This document shows positions 56,383 through 64,000 of a DNA stretch of 64,000 nt, one piece after another. Within the stretch, counting starts at the first letter, position 1, and each line of letters starts with the position of its first letter. This DNA comes from Sinomonas atrocyanea (GTDB taxonomy: Bacteria; Actinomycetota; Actinomycetes; Actinomycetales; Micrococcaceae), in NCBI RefSeq assembly GCF_001577305.1, contig NZ_CP014518.1:620001-684000 (forward strand). Reading direction: 5' to 3'. A program made the position numbers and the translations under genes. Under the pieces are notes generated by a model that did not search any database, had not been told where the DNA came from, and worked only from the letters and a program-made list of their open reading frames with translations.

Positions 56383-58595
56383 ATGGCAGGCAGCGCGCGT
56401 GAAAGTGTCCATTCAGCGGAAAGTGTGACGGACCGTGACGTTCCGTCCGGGGACGCGGGGGGCGGCCGGCCGCTGCGGGCGGAGGCGCTCGCCGTGCTGC
56501 GCAACCTCGTGGGCACCGACGCGGCGGACTTCCACCCGGGCCAGTTCGAGGCGATCGAGGCCCTCGTGGCCCACCGCCGCCGTGCCCTCGTGGTGCAGCG
56601 CACGGGCTGGGGCAAATCGGCCGTGTACTTCGTCGCGTCCCTGCTCCTGCGCGCCCGCGGCGCCGGGCCGACGCTCATCGTCTCCCCGCTCCTGGCCCTC
56701 ATGCGGGACCAGGTGGCCGCGGCGGCACGGGCGGGAGTGCGCGCCGTCGCCATCAACTCCGCCAACCGCCTCGAGTGGGACGAGGTCCACGCGGCACTCG
56801 AGGCTGACGCGGCCGACGTGGTCCTCATCTCGCCCGAGCGGCTCACCAACCCGTCCTTCCGCGAGCAGCACCTGCCCGAGCTGATGGCGCGGACGGGCCT
56901 GCTCGTTGTGGACGAGGCGCACTGCATCTCGGACTGGGGGCACGACTTCCGCCCGGACTACCGTCGCATGGCGGCTCTCATCGACGAGCTGCCCGGCTCC
57001 GTGCCGGTCCTGGCCACGACGGCCACCGCCAACGCCCGCGTGGTGCACGACATCGAGGAGCAGCTCGGCTCCGACGTCCTCACGCTCCGCGGGCCGCTGG
57101 GGCGGGAGTCCCTGCGGCTCGGCGTCCTGGCGCTGCCCGACGCCGGCCACCGCCTCGCGTGGCTCCTGGCCCACCTCGAGGGCCTGCCGGGCAGCGGGAT
57201 CATCTACACGCTCACCGTCTCCGCCGCGGAGGACACGGCCCGCATCCTCTCGGAGGCTGGGCACCGGGTCCTGGCCTACACCGGCAAGACGGACACCGAG
57301 GACCGCGAGCGGGCCGAGCAGCTGCTCAAGGGCAACGAGGTCAAGGCCCTCGTGGCCACAAGCGCACTCGGGATGGGCTTCGACAAGCCGGACCTCGGAT
57401 TCGTCGTCCACCTGGGGGCGCCGTCGAGCCCCGTCGCCTACTACCAGCAGGTGGGCCGCGCCGGCCGAGGCGCCGCGAACGCGGACGTCCTCCTCCTGCC
57501 CGGCCCGGAGGACCGCGACATCTGGCGCTACTTCGCGACCGCGTCGATGCCGGACCAGGAGAAGGCCCAGGCCGTCATCGCCGTGCTGGCCGAGGCCGGC
57601 CGGGCCCTCTCGACGGTGGCCCTCGAATCCGCGGTCGAGCTGCGCCGCACCCAGCTCGAGCTGCTGCTGAAGGTCCTCGCCGTGGACGGCGCCGTCGAGC
57701 GCGTCGGCGGCGGATGGCAGGCAACGGGCCTGCCGTGGGAGTACGACGCCGAGCGGTACGCGCGCATCGCCGAGGCCCGGGTCGCGGAGCAGGACTCGAT
57801 GGTGGTCTACGAGCAGACCGCCGGCTGCCGCATGGAGTACCTCACGAGCGTGCTCGACGACGACACCGCGGCGCCCTGCGGCCGGTGCGACACCTGCGCC
57901 GGGCGCTGGTTCCCGGACGACGTCGACCCCTCCCTCCTCGAACGCGCCGGAACCCAGCTGCGCCATGCGGGCATCCCGATCGAGCCCCGCGCGCAGTGGC
58001 CCTCGGGCATGGACAAGCTCGGCGTGGCGGTCAAGGGCAGGATCCCGGCGGGGGAGCAGCTCACCGAGGGACGGGCCCTCGCCCGCCTCACGGACCTCGG
58101 CTACGGGGGCCCGCTCAGGGAGCTCTTCGCCGCGGGGCGGCGGACGTCGAGGTCCCGCCGGCGCTGGCCCGCGCGTGCGTCGAGCTACTCGCGGCGTGGG
58201 CGCGCGGCGAGTCCGCGGCGGGAGCGTGGAGCGGGGCAGGCCGGCCGGCCGCCGTGGTGAGCGTGCCCTCGGCGACGCGTCCGCGGCTCGTCGACTCGCT
58301 CGCGCGGGGGATCGCCCAGGTGGGGCGCCTGCCCTACCTGGGCGCGCTCGAGCGCACGGACGCTGCGCGGGCTGGTCAGGGCGGGGGCAACAGCGCCTTC
58401 CGTCTCGCCGGGGTCTGGGAAGCGTTCGACGTCGGGCCAGCCCTGCGTGGGGAACTCGCACGGGTGGCCGGCCAGCCCGTGCTCCTCATCGACGATCTGG
58501 TGGACAGCCGCTGGACGGTCACGGTGGCCGGTCGCCTGCTGCGCCAGCACGGGGTCGGCGCCGTGCTGCCCCTCGCGCTCGCCCAGGCGGGGTAG
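56383..58595 (+). pseudogene. recQ: RecQ-family helicase fused to a phosphoribosyltransferase-like domain, frameshifted
   Basis: ATG 56383 (MAGSARESVHS, after GGAAGG) starts a RecQ helicase: FHPGQFEAIEALV, QRTGWGKSAVYF (Walker A), DEAHCISDWGHDFRPDY (DEAH), ATTATA, QQVGRAGRG, and zinc motif CRMEYL...CGRCDTC. In the G4 run at 58134-58137 the frame breaks. Without correction it stops at 58260 in Arg-rich nonsense. With one added G it reads LFAAGAADVEVPPALARACVELLAAW and continues to 58595 with a PRTase-like domain (VVSVPSATRPRLVDSLARGIAQVGRLPYLG, GGNSAFRLAGVW, PRPP-loop-like VLLIDDLVDSRWTVTVAGRLL). The corrected product is about 738 residues. No HRDC domain. DNA-repair helicase; the role of the extra domain is unknown. 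Confidence 0.85.
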
Positions 58596-58702
58596 TCCAT
58601 GGCCAATGTGACACGCCCCACGTCACAGGATGGTCACGGATTGATCACGGTTCGGTAGGGTAGATCCAAGAGAACATCTGTGACGTAGACGAAAGGGCCC
58701 TC

Positions 58703-59680
58703 GTGAGCCACCCGGCCCCGCCGATCGCCCGGCGTCTGGCCTGCCTTGCCGTGCTTCTGGGCGCCCTCGCCATCCTGCTGCCCGCGGCCCTGGCCCCGGG
58801 CGCCTCTGCGGCGGACGGCCGGGTGCCTGCTTCGCCGACCATCACCGGCCCGAGCCCGTCCCCTTCGGTCACTCCCGCGACTCCCACTCCCGCGCCCCCT
58901 TCTGCCCAGGTGGCTCTGACGCGCGCGGCCTGCGACTCCGTGCACCTCACGGCGCGGACGGATTCCACCGCGCCCCTGACGTACCGCGTGGCCGACGAGG
59001 CGGGCAATGTGGTGGCCACGGGCACCTTTTCCGGATCCGTGGACCGGATCCTCTCCCTCTCGACGGGCCACGACTACACCGCGACAGTGACAGGGGCGGG
59101 CACCGGTCCGCTCGCCACGTCCTCGCCGGCCAGTCTGCGCGACGCCTGCCCGGTCTCCATCACCGCGGACGCCCCCGGCTTCGATGACCCGTGCGGCACC
59201 CAGGCGGACGCGGTCGTGGCGCCCACGATCATCGGGGTGGACTACCGCGTGGGTGGCACCGTTCTCGCGCCCGGGGCCAATGCTGCAGTAGGAATGGTGA
59301 CGGTGGAGGCGGTCGCCCGGCCCGGGTACGTCCTCAAGGGGACCTCGCAGTGGACCCACACCTTCTCCGCCACGCCTTGCGCAGGATCCGCCGAGGCGCC
59401 CACGGCGCCGCAGGAAGATGCCCCCGCCGCTGTGCAGCCTCCTGCCGCCCCGCCTGCCGCACCTGCTCCCGGCACCTCCGCGGCGGCGGGGCCGTCCGCT
59501 GGGCTGGCCGCCCAGCCGACCTCCGCCCCGACGCCCGGACTCGACGACTCGGCCACACGCTCGGCCGCCCAACCCGCCATGCAGGCATCGGTGGGCGGAC
59601 CCGGACCCCTCGAATGGAGCATCATGATCGCGATCGCTCTGGCCGGCGGCATCGCCTTCTGGCTCAAGACGCGCCACTGA
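58703..59680 (+). CDS. secreted, C-terminally anchored surface protein
   Basis: 325 residues. N-terminal signal peptide (RRLACLAVLLGALAILLPAALAPGASA, cleavage near ASA-ADG), a Pro/Ser/Thr linker, two small beta-sandwich-like modules with Cys (CDSVHLTARTDSTAPLTYRVADEAGNVVATGTFSG...; CGTQADAVVAPTIIGVDYRVGGTVLAPGANAAVGMVTVEAVARPGYVLKGTSQWTHTFSATPC), a long Pro/Ala-rich stalk and a terminal TM (MIAIALAGGIAFWLKTRH). No LPXTG motif. GTG at 58703 with GAAAGGGCCC upstream. Likely displayed on the cell surface; function unknown. Confidence 0.82.
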   Translation: MSHPAPPIARRLACLAVLLGALAILLPAALAPGASAADGRVPASPTITGPSPSPSVTPATPTPAPPSAQVALTRAACDSVHLTARTDSTAPLTYRVADEAGNVVATGTFSGSVDRILSLSTGHDYTATVTGAGTGPLATSSPASLRDACPVSITADAPGFDDPCGTQADAVVAPTIIGVDYRVGGTVLAPGANAAVGMVTVEAVARPGYVLKGTSQWTHTFSATPCAGSAEAPTAPQEDAPAAVQPPAAPPAAPAPGTSAAAGPSAGLAAQPTSAPTPGLDDSATRSAAQPAMQASVGGPGPLEWSIMIAIALAGGIAFWLKTRH

Positions 59681-59724
59681 CGGCCCAGAGGCCCCGCCTG
59701 CCCAGCGCGCTCGGAGAATGCGCA

Positions 59725-59757
59725 AAAGACCCCCGGTTCCATGAACCGGGGGTCTTT
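59725..59757. terminator. bidirectional terminator
   Basis: AAAGACCCCCGGTTC pairs exactly (15 bp) with GAACCGGGGGTCTTT around a three-base loop. It serves the surface protein gene on the plus strand and, with a TTTT run, tRNA-Ser(GCU) on the minus strand. Confidence 0.9.
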
Positions 59758-59768
59758 CCTTCACGCGG

Positions 59769-59857
59769 CGGAGACGGGGGGATTTGAACCCCCGGTCCAA
59801 GTTTCCCCGGACCCTTCATTAGCAGTGAAGTCCATTCGGCCGCTCTGGCACGTCTCC
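59769..59857 (-). tRNA. tRNA-Ser(GCU)
   Basis: The minus strand reads GGAGACGTGCCAGAGCGG. Acceptor GGAGACG/CGTCTCC with discriminator G, anticodon stem CTTCA/TGAAG around CTGCTAA (anticodon GCT, decoding AGC/AGU), a long variable arm (GGTCCGGGGAAACTTGGACC), T-loop TTCAAAT. CCA is not encoded. 89 nt. Confidence 0.95.
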
Positions 59858-59925
59858 TTGCTGTCGCCAGCCTGACAAGCGTACCCAACCCGGGGGCGAG
59901 AGCAAAAACCCTCGCACCCGCGCGT

Positions 59926-60060
59926 CTGGCAGCCACCTCTTGGAGGTCACCTCGTGCGACCCCCAGGAGGTGCCTCTCAGGAGCTGACTCTCAGGAGGTG
60001 CCACCCAGGAGGTGCCACCCAGGAGCTACCCCTCAGGAGGTGACCCCCAGAAGGGGTCAG
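59926..60060. repeat. 14-bp tandem array with orientation switch (locus F)
   Basis: Two units in the CTG-first orientation (59926-59939, 59940-59953), a 10-base junction, then six CAGGAG-first units in exact 14-bp register (59964, 59978, 59992, 60006, 60020, 60034) and a terminal CAGAAGGGGTCAG. The last piece contains the stop codon (60057-60059) of the minus-strand peptidase gene. The units are more diverged than at D and E. Confidence 0.88.
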
Positions 60061-62228
60061 CGCAGCGTCCCGGTCAGCGCCCGCCATAGGAACGCCTGGC
60101 TGCGGGCCTGCAGCGCCGCGGCCTGCCGGTTGTCGGAGGCGCCGGCATGGCCGCCCTCGAGGGCCTCGTGGAACCACACGTTCGGGATGCCCATGGCCTC
60201 CATGCGCGCGGCCATCTTGCGGGCCTGCACCGGCCCCACGCGGTCGTCCGAGGTCGCCGTCCAGATGAAGGTGTCCGGGTAGTCCACGCCGTCCCGCAGG
60301 AGGTGGTAGGGGGAGAACGTCCGGATGGACTCCCACTCGTCGGGGTCGTCCGGGTCCCCGTACTCGGCGATCCACGAGTAGCCGGCGGAGAGCTTCGTGT
60401 ACCGGCGCATGTCCAGCAGCGGGACTCCGCACGAGATCGCCCCGAAGAGCTGGGGGTAGCCCACGAGCATGTTCCCCACGAGCAGGCCCCCGTTGGAGCC
60501 GCCCGCACAGCCCAGATGCGCGGGAGAGGTGACCCCACGCCGGATGAGGTCCTGCGCCACCGCCGCGAAGTCCTCGTACGCGCGGTGCCGGTTCTCCTTG
60601 AGCGCGGCCTGGTGCCACGCCGGCCCGTACTCACCACCGCCGCGGATGTTCGCCACGACGTACACCCCGCCCTTCTCGAGCCACGCGCGCCCCACGGTGC
60701 CCGAGTAGGCGGGGGTGCGGGAGATCTCGAACCCGCCGTACCCGGAGAGCTGGGTCGGCGCCGTCCCGTCGAGCCTGAGCCCTCGGGGCCCGACCTGGAA
60801 GTACGGGACCTGGGTGCCGTCCGCCGAGACGGCGAAGTGCTGCTCGACCTCGAACCGCGACTCGTCGAAGAACGACGGCGCCCGCTTCACCTCCGCGTGC
60901 TCCCCGCCGAGGGTGCCGCGCAACAGCGTGGTCGGGGTCAGGAAGCCGGTGGCCACAAGCCAGTAGTCGTCCCCGGCCTCGGGGTCCTCGTCGTCCACCG
61001 CGTACGACTCGACGAGGTGCAGCGGCGGGCACGCGTCGAGCACCCGCGGCGACCACGCGGCGTCGTCCGCGGATTCCGCAGCGGCGGTCCCGTCGCCGGC
61101 CGCCGCCCGCGCGGGCGGGGTGAGGACGCGGATCTCGGAGGAGACGTCGCGGAGGAGGTTGAGCAGCAGGTGGCCCTTGGTCCACGACCAGGACTGCAGC
61201 GAGGTGTGGGCGTCGGGGGCGAACAGGACAGTGGTCTCCCGCGAGCCGGCCATGAACGCCTCGAAGTCGACAGCGAGCAGCGAGCCGCCGGGGTAGGTGC
61301 GCCCTTCCAGGTCCCAGTCCCGCTGGGGCCGGAACAGGATCCACTCCCGGTGTAGGTCCACGTCCACGTCGGTGGGCACGGGAATCTCGTGCCACGCGTC
61401 GTCCCACCAGATCGAGTGCGTCACGTCGAAGAAGCTGATGCGGTCGCTCGCGATGAGGCGCTCGAAGCCCGGGGTGTCGTCGAACCCGGCCCCGGCCATC
61501 ATGTGGTCGGCGGGAACCTCGAAGATCACCTCGGCGTCGGCCAGGTCGGTGCCGCGGGGCAGCCTCCGCACGATCCGCGGGTAGGAGGACGTGGTGACCG
61601 CGTCCTCGCCGAGCGTCGAGGAGACCAGGAGCGTGTCCGCGTCCAGCCAGTCCACGCCGCCCTTCGCGGCGGGGAGGGCGAAGCCGCCCTCGGATGGGTC
61701 GATGAACGCCCGGTCCTCGACGTCGTACTCCCGCACGGCCGCCGCGTCGCCGCCGTCCGGGGAGAGGCGGAGCATGCAGCGCCGCCAGGAGACGCCGTCG
61801 GCCGGGCGCAGGAAGTTCGCCCCGCCCCACACCCATTCGACCCCGTCCGCGGCAGCGAGCGCATCGACGTCGAGCACGGTCTCCCACTCCGGCGCCTGGG
61901 TCACGTAGGACTCCCAGCGCGCGCGGCGCCACAGGCCCTTGGGGTGCTCGGCGTCGCGCCAGAAGTTGTAGTACCAGTCCCCGCGCTTGGCGACCATCGG
62001 GATGCGGTCGGTCGAATCCATCACCTCGAGGATCCGGGCCTCGAGCTCGGGGTAGTCGCCGGTCTCGAGCACCTCCTCCGTGCGGGCGTTCTGCTCCCGC
62101 ACCCAGGCGAGCTGGTCCTCGCCGTGGATGTCCTCGAGCCACAGGTTCTCGTCGACGGGCTGGTCCGCGGGGGCCGCGGCCGGGGGAAGGGTGGCGGTGT
62201 CTGCGGACACTGGCGGCTGGGCAGTCAT
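60057..62228 (-). CDS. S9-family prolyl oligopeptidase
   Basis: 723 residues: N-terminal beta-propeller (about 80-450) and C-terminal alpha/beta-hydrolase domain (about 460-720). Nucleophile Ser in CAGGSNGGLLVGNM, Asp in FIWTATSDDRVGPVQA, His in LEGGHAGASDN. NLWLEDIHGEDQLAWVREQNART is the usual S9A start. No signal peptide, so cytosolic; it cleaves short peptides after proline. ATG at 62228 (MTAQPPVSADT). The final codons and stop lie in a 14-bp repeat unit. Confidence 0.95.
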   Translation of the reverse strand: MTAQPPVSADTATLPPAAAPADQPVDENLWLEDIHGEDQLAWVREQNARTEEVLETGDYPELEARILEVMDSTDRIPMVAKRGDWYYNFWRDAEHPKGLWRRARWESYVTQAPEWETVLDVDALAAADGVEWVWGGANFLRPADGVSWRRCMLRLSPDGGDAAAVREYDVEDRAFIDPSEGGFALPAAKGGVDWLDADTLLVSSTLGEDAVTTSSYPRIVRRLPRGTDLADAEVIFEVPADHMMAGAGFDDTPGFERLIASDRISFFDVTHSIWWDDAWHEIPVPTDVDVDLHREWILFRPQRDWDLEGRTYPGGSLLAVDFEAFMAGSRETTVLFAPDAHTSLQSWSWTKGHLLLNLLRDVSSEIRVLTPPARAAAGDGTAAAESADDAAWSPRVLDACPPLHLVESYAVDDEDPEAGDDYWLVATGFLTPTTLLRGTLGGEHAEVKRAPSFFDESRFEVEQHFAVSADGTQVPYFQVGPRGLRLDGTAPTQLSGYGGFEISRTPAYSGTVGRAWLEKGGVYVVANIRGGGEYGPAWHQAALKENRHRAYEDFAAVAQDLIRRGVTSPAHLGCAGGSNGGLLVGNMLVGYPQLFGAISCGVPLLDMRRYTKLSAGYSWIAEYGDPDDPDEWESIRTFSPYHLLRDGVDYPDTFIWTATSDDRVGPVQARKMAARMEAMGIPNVWFHEALEGGHAGASDNRQAAALQARSQAFLWRALTGTLR

Positions 62229-62266
62229 GGGGCCATCCTTCCACGCCGCAGGTTAAGCTCAACCCT

Positions 62267-64000
62267 ATGGTTCGGGGCGGGATTCTGCGGGTGGCGGTGG
62301 TGGGCGGCGGCCCCCGCGGCGCCTCCGCGGTCGAGCGTCTCCTCGCCGTGCACGCCCAGCGGCCTGCGCCCGCGCACGACGCCGTCGCCTCCCCGGGCGG
62401 CCGTCCCGCCGCCCGCGCCGCGCTCCTCGAGATCACGGTGTACGACCCGTTCAGCCCGGGCCCCGGCAAGGTCTGGCGGACGGCGCAGCCGCGCCTGTTC
62501 GTCATGAACACCCAGTCCTTCTATCCCACGCTCATCCCCAGCGAGCCCGGCCTCGCGCCCCCGCTCGCGGGCGGCAGCTTCGACGCATGGCGCGAGGCCC
62601 AGCGCGCGGCGATCGACGCCGGCACCTGCACCCTCGCGGCCGAGGAGCAGGCCGAGCTCAAGGGCCTCGAGTCGAGGGACTTCCCGCCCCGGGCACTCTA
62701 TGGGCGCTACCTCGCCCAGACGTGGGATGCGGTGCTCGCCGCGGCGCCGCCCGGGACGACCGTCCGGCACGTGCCTGCCGAGGTCGCCCGGGTGGGGCGC
62801 ACCCCGCACGGGTTCGCCGTCACGTGCGCCAACGGGCGCGCCCAGGAGGCCGACGCCGTCGTCCTCGCCCTCGGCCATGTGCCCGCCCAGCCGAGCGCGG
62901 AGCAGGCCGCGCTCGCGGACGCGGCGGCGCACCTGGGGCTGCACTATCTGCCGCCCGCCGCGCCCGCCGACGTGGACTGGGACCGGCTGCCCGCGGGGGA
63001 GACGGTGCTGGTGCGCGGCATGGGGCTGAACTTCTTCGACGTCATGGCTGCGCTCACGGAGGGGCGCGGCGGCCGGTTCACGGAGGGCCACGACGGCCGG
63101 CTCGTCTACACGCCCTCGGGGCGCGAGCCGCACCTCGTCGCCGCCTCCCGCCGCGGGGTGCCCTACCGGGGCAAGGCCGACCTCGACGCCTACTACGCGC
63201 CGTCCGTCGAGCTGCGCTGGCTCACGCGCGCCGCCGCCCTGGCTGCGCGGCAGGCCGGGATCCAGCCCTCGTTCGACCAGGACCTCTGGCCCCTCCTGCA
63301 CCGCGACACCCTGTGGGCGTACTACTCCACGCTCGCCCGGGTCGAGCCCGCGGCCGTGTCCGAGGGCTTCCTTGAGGAGCTCTCCGCCGCGCTGGCCGTC
63401 GAGGGGCCCGGGTGGGAGCCGCGAGCGTCCGAGGTGGTGCACGACGGCGTGGTCCCCGCCCGGCGGCTCGACCTCCGTGCCCTGGGTGCGCCGCTGGCAG
63501 GCTGGCACGCCGCCGACCGCGCCGAGCTCGACGCCCGCGTCCTGGCCTACCTCGACGAGGATGCCGCAGGATCAGCGCGGGGCGAGGACGATCCCGTGAA
63601 GATGGCGATCGCCGCCCTCCACCGGGGCCGGGCGGTGCTCAAGGAGGCCGTGGCGGACGGCGGCATCACCGAGGCCTCGTGGGTCTCGGGCCTGCGTGGC
63701 TGGTTCGAGGGGCTCGCCGAGGGGCTCGCGAGCGGGCCGCCCGCCCAGCGGATCCGGCAGCTGGCCGCGCTCATGCGCGCCGGGATCGTGGGCACCGTGG
63801 GCCCCGAGCCGCGCTTCTGGGTGGACCGTTCCGCGCGCAGCTTCACGGCCACGTCGCCGTGGGTGGGCGGCCCCGAGGTCCGCGCGCGCTGGCTGGTCGA
63901 GGCCCTCGCGCCCGCCAACGCCGTCGCGCGGGCCGACTCGACGCTGCTGTCCGGGCTGCTGGCCGACGGGCTGGTGCGCCCGCGCTTCCTCGCCGGCGCG
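62267..64000 (+). CDS. FAD/NAD(P)-binding protein, C-terminally cut by window end
   Basis: 578 codons are visible and the frame is open at the edge. The N-terminal dinucleotide motif LRVAVVGGGPRGASAVERLLAVH is followed by VYDPFSPGPGKVWRTAQPRLFVMNTQSFYPTL, RALYGRYLAQTWD, VVLALGHVPAQPS and VLVRGMGLNFFDVMAALTEGRGG. This matches the FAD-NAD(P)-binding family PF13454 (HI0933/CzcO-distant), actinobacterial members of unknown reaction. ATG at 62267 is divergent from the peptidase gene, with 38 bases between the two starts. No frameshift is seen. Confidence 0.88.
   Translation, partial: MVRGGILRVAVVGGGPRGASAVERLLAVHAQRPAPAHDAVASPGGRPAARAALLEITVYDPFSPGPGKVWRTAQPRLFVMNTQSFYPTLIPSEPGLAPPLAGGSFDAWREAQRAAIDAGTCTLAAEEQAELKGLESRDFPPRALYGRYLAQTWDAVLAAAPPGTTVRHVPAEVARVGRTPHGFAVTCANGRAQEADAVVLALGHVPAQPSAEQAALADAAAHLGLHYLPPAAPADVDWDRLPAGETVLVRGMGLNFFDVMAALTEGRGGRFTEGHDGRLVYTPSGREPHLVAASRRGVPYRGKADLDAYYAPSVELRWLTRAAALAARQAGIQPSFDQDLWPLLHRDTLWAYYSTLARVEPAAVSEGFLEELSAALAVEGPGWEPRASEVVHDGVVPARRLDLRALGAPLAGWHAADRAELDARVLAYLDEDAAGSARGEDDPVKMAIAALHRGRAVLKEAVADGGITEASWVSGLRGWFEGLAEGLASGPPAQRIRQLAALMRAGIVGTVGPEPRFWVDRSARSFTATSPWVGGPEVRARWLVEALAPANAVARADSTLLSGLLADGLVRPRFLAGA

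Overview
The window is a high-GC chromosomal segment from a Gram-positive actinobacterium, most likely Micrococcaceae (Arthrobacter/Sinomonas-like). This rests on the strong G/C bias at third codon positions, a GTP-type PEP carboxykinase, a c-di-AMP (ydaO-type) riboswitch in front of a cell-wall lytic transglycosylase, an HspR-type HAIR operator, and many GTG starts with ATGA/GTGA overlaps. The genus is inference from general resemblance; no search was run. I see no prophage, insertion sequence, CRISPR array or rRNA operon. There are three tRNA genes.

Layout. 1-1599: start of an Lhr-type helicase (minus strand, leaves the window), then a 580-base gap with a perfect long inverted repeat and a roughly 21-bp phased tandem repeat. 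2179-5467: DUF4232-type lipoprotein, sulfite-oxidase-like molybdoenzyme, cation/proton antiporter and a 45-codon mini-ORF. 5634-9166: tRNA-Ser(CGA) and a five-gene alkylation-repair operon (ECF sigma factor, ogt, alkB, tag, alkA). 9236-11322: tadA, a PAP2 phosphatase, upp. 11348-13457: a second ECF sigma factor with a frameshifted membrane partner and an Ala-rich secreted protein. 13660-16218: VOC protein and LigD-type polymerase-ligase. 16263-27675: a surface-glycosylation and signalling block with two tandem GT39 proteins, a GT2-GtrA fusion, EamA transporter, histidine kinase/response regulator, a DUF5666-like membrane protein, and a riboswitch-controlled transglycosylase. 28316-37558: receiver-less winged-helix regulator, SixA-like phosphatase, TetR/YhgE/degenerate-ATPase operon with a palindromic operator, XRE regulator, aldo/keto reductase, flavin disulfide reductase. 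38000-47507: tRNA-Arg, pckG, a rifampin-phosphotransferase-like PEP-utilising enzyme, an HspR-controlled Clp ATPase, pyruvate oxidase. 47527-52979: HxlR/NAD-binding pair, flavohemoglobin with an NsrR-like regulator, LysR/EamA pair, a hypothetical. 52983-64000: phosphomannomutase, a ThDP enzyme, RecQ fused to a phosphoribosyltransferase-like domain (frameshifted), a surface protein, tRNA-Ser(GCU), prolyl oligopeptidase and a partial FAD/NAD(P)-binding protein.

Two cross-window observations matter most. First, a dispersed family of short tandem arrays built from a 14-bp unit (consensus CAGGAGGTGACCTT / AAGGTCACCTCCTG) occurs at seven places, mostly at gene ends. At least three genes take their stop codon from within or at the edge of a unit. 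Two arrays share an imperfect palindromic core where the unit orientation flips. I do not recognise this as a named repeat. Second, three genes (anti-sigma-like, ABC-ATPase-like, recQ) are each broken by what looks like loss of one base in a G/C homopolymer, and all three are restored by adding one base. This may be systematic sequencing error or real slippage.

Functionally the window is rich in DNA repair (Lhr, alkylation operon, LigD, RecQ), envelope glycosylation and remodelling, and stress-responsive regulation (HAIR, two ECF systems, NO detoxification).
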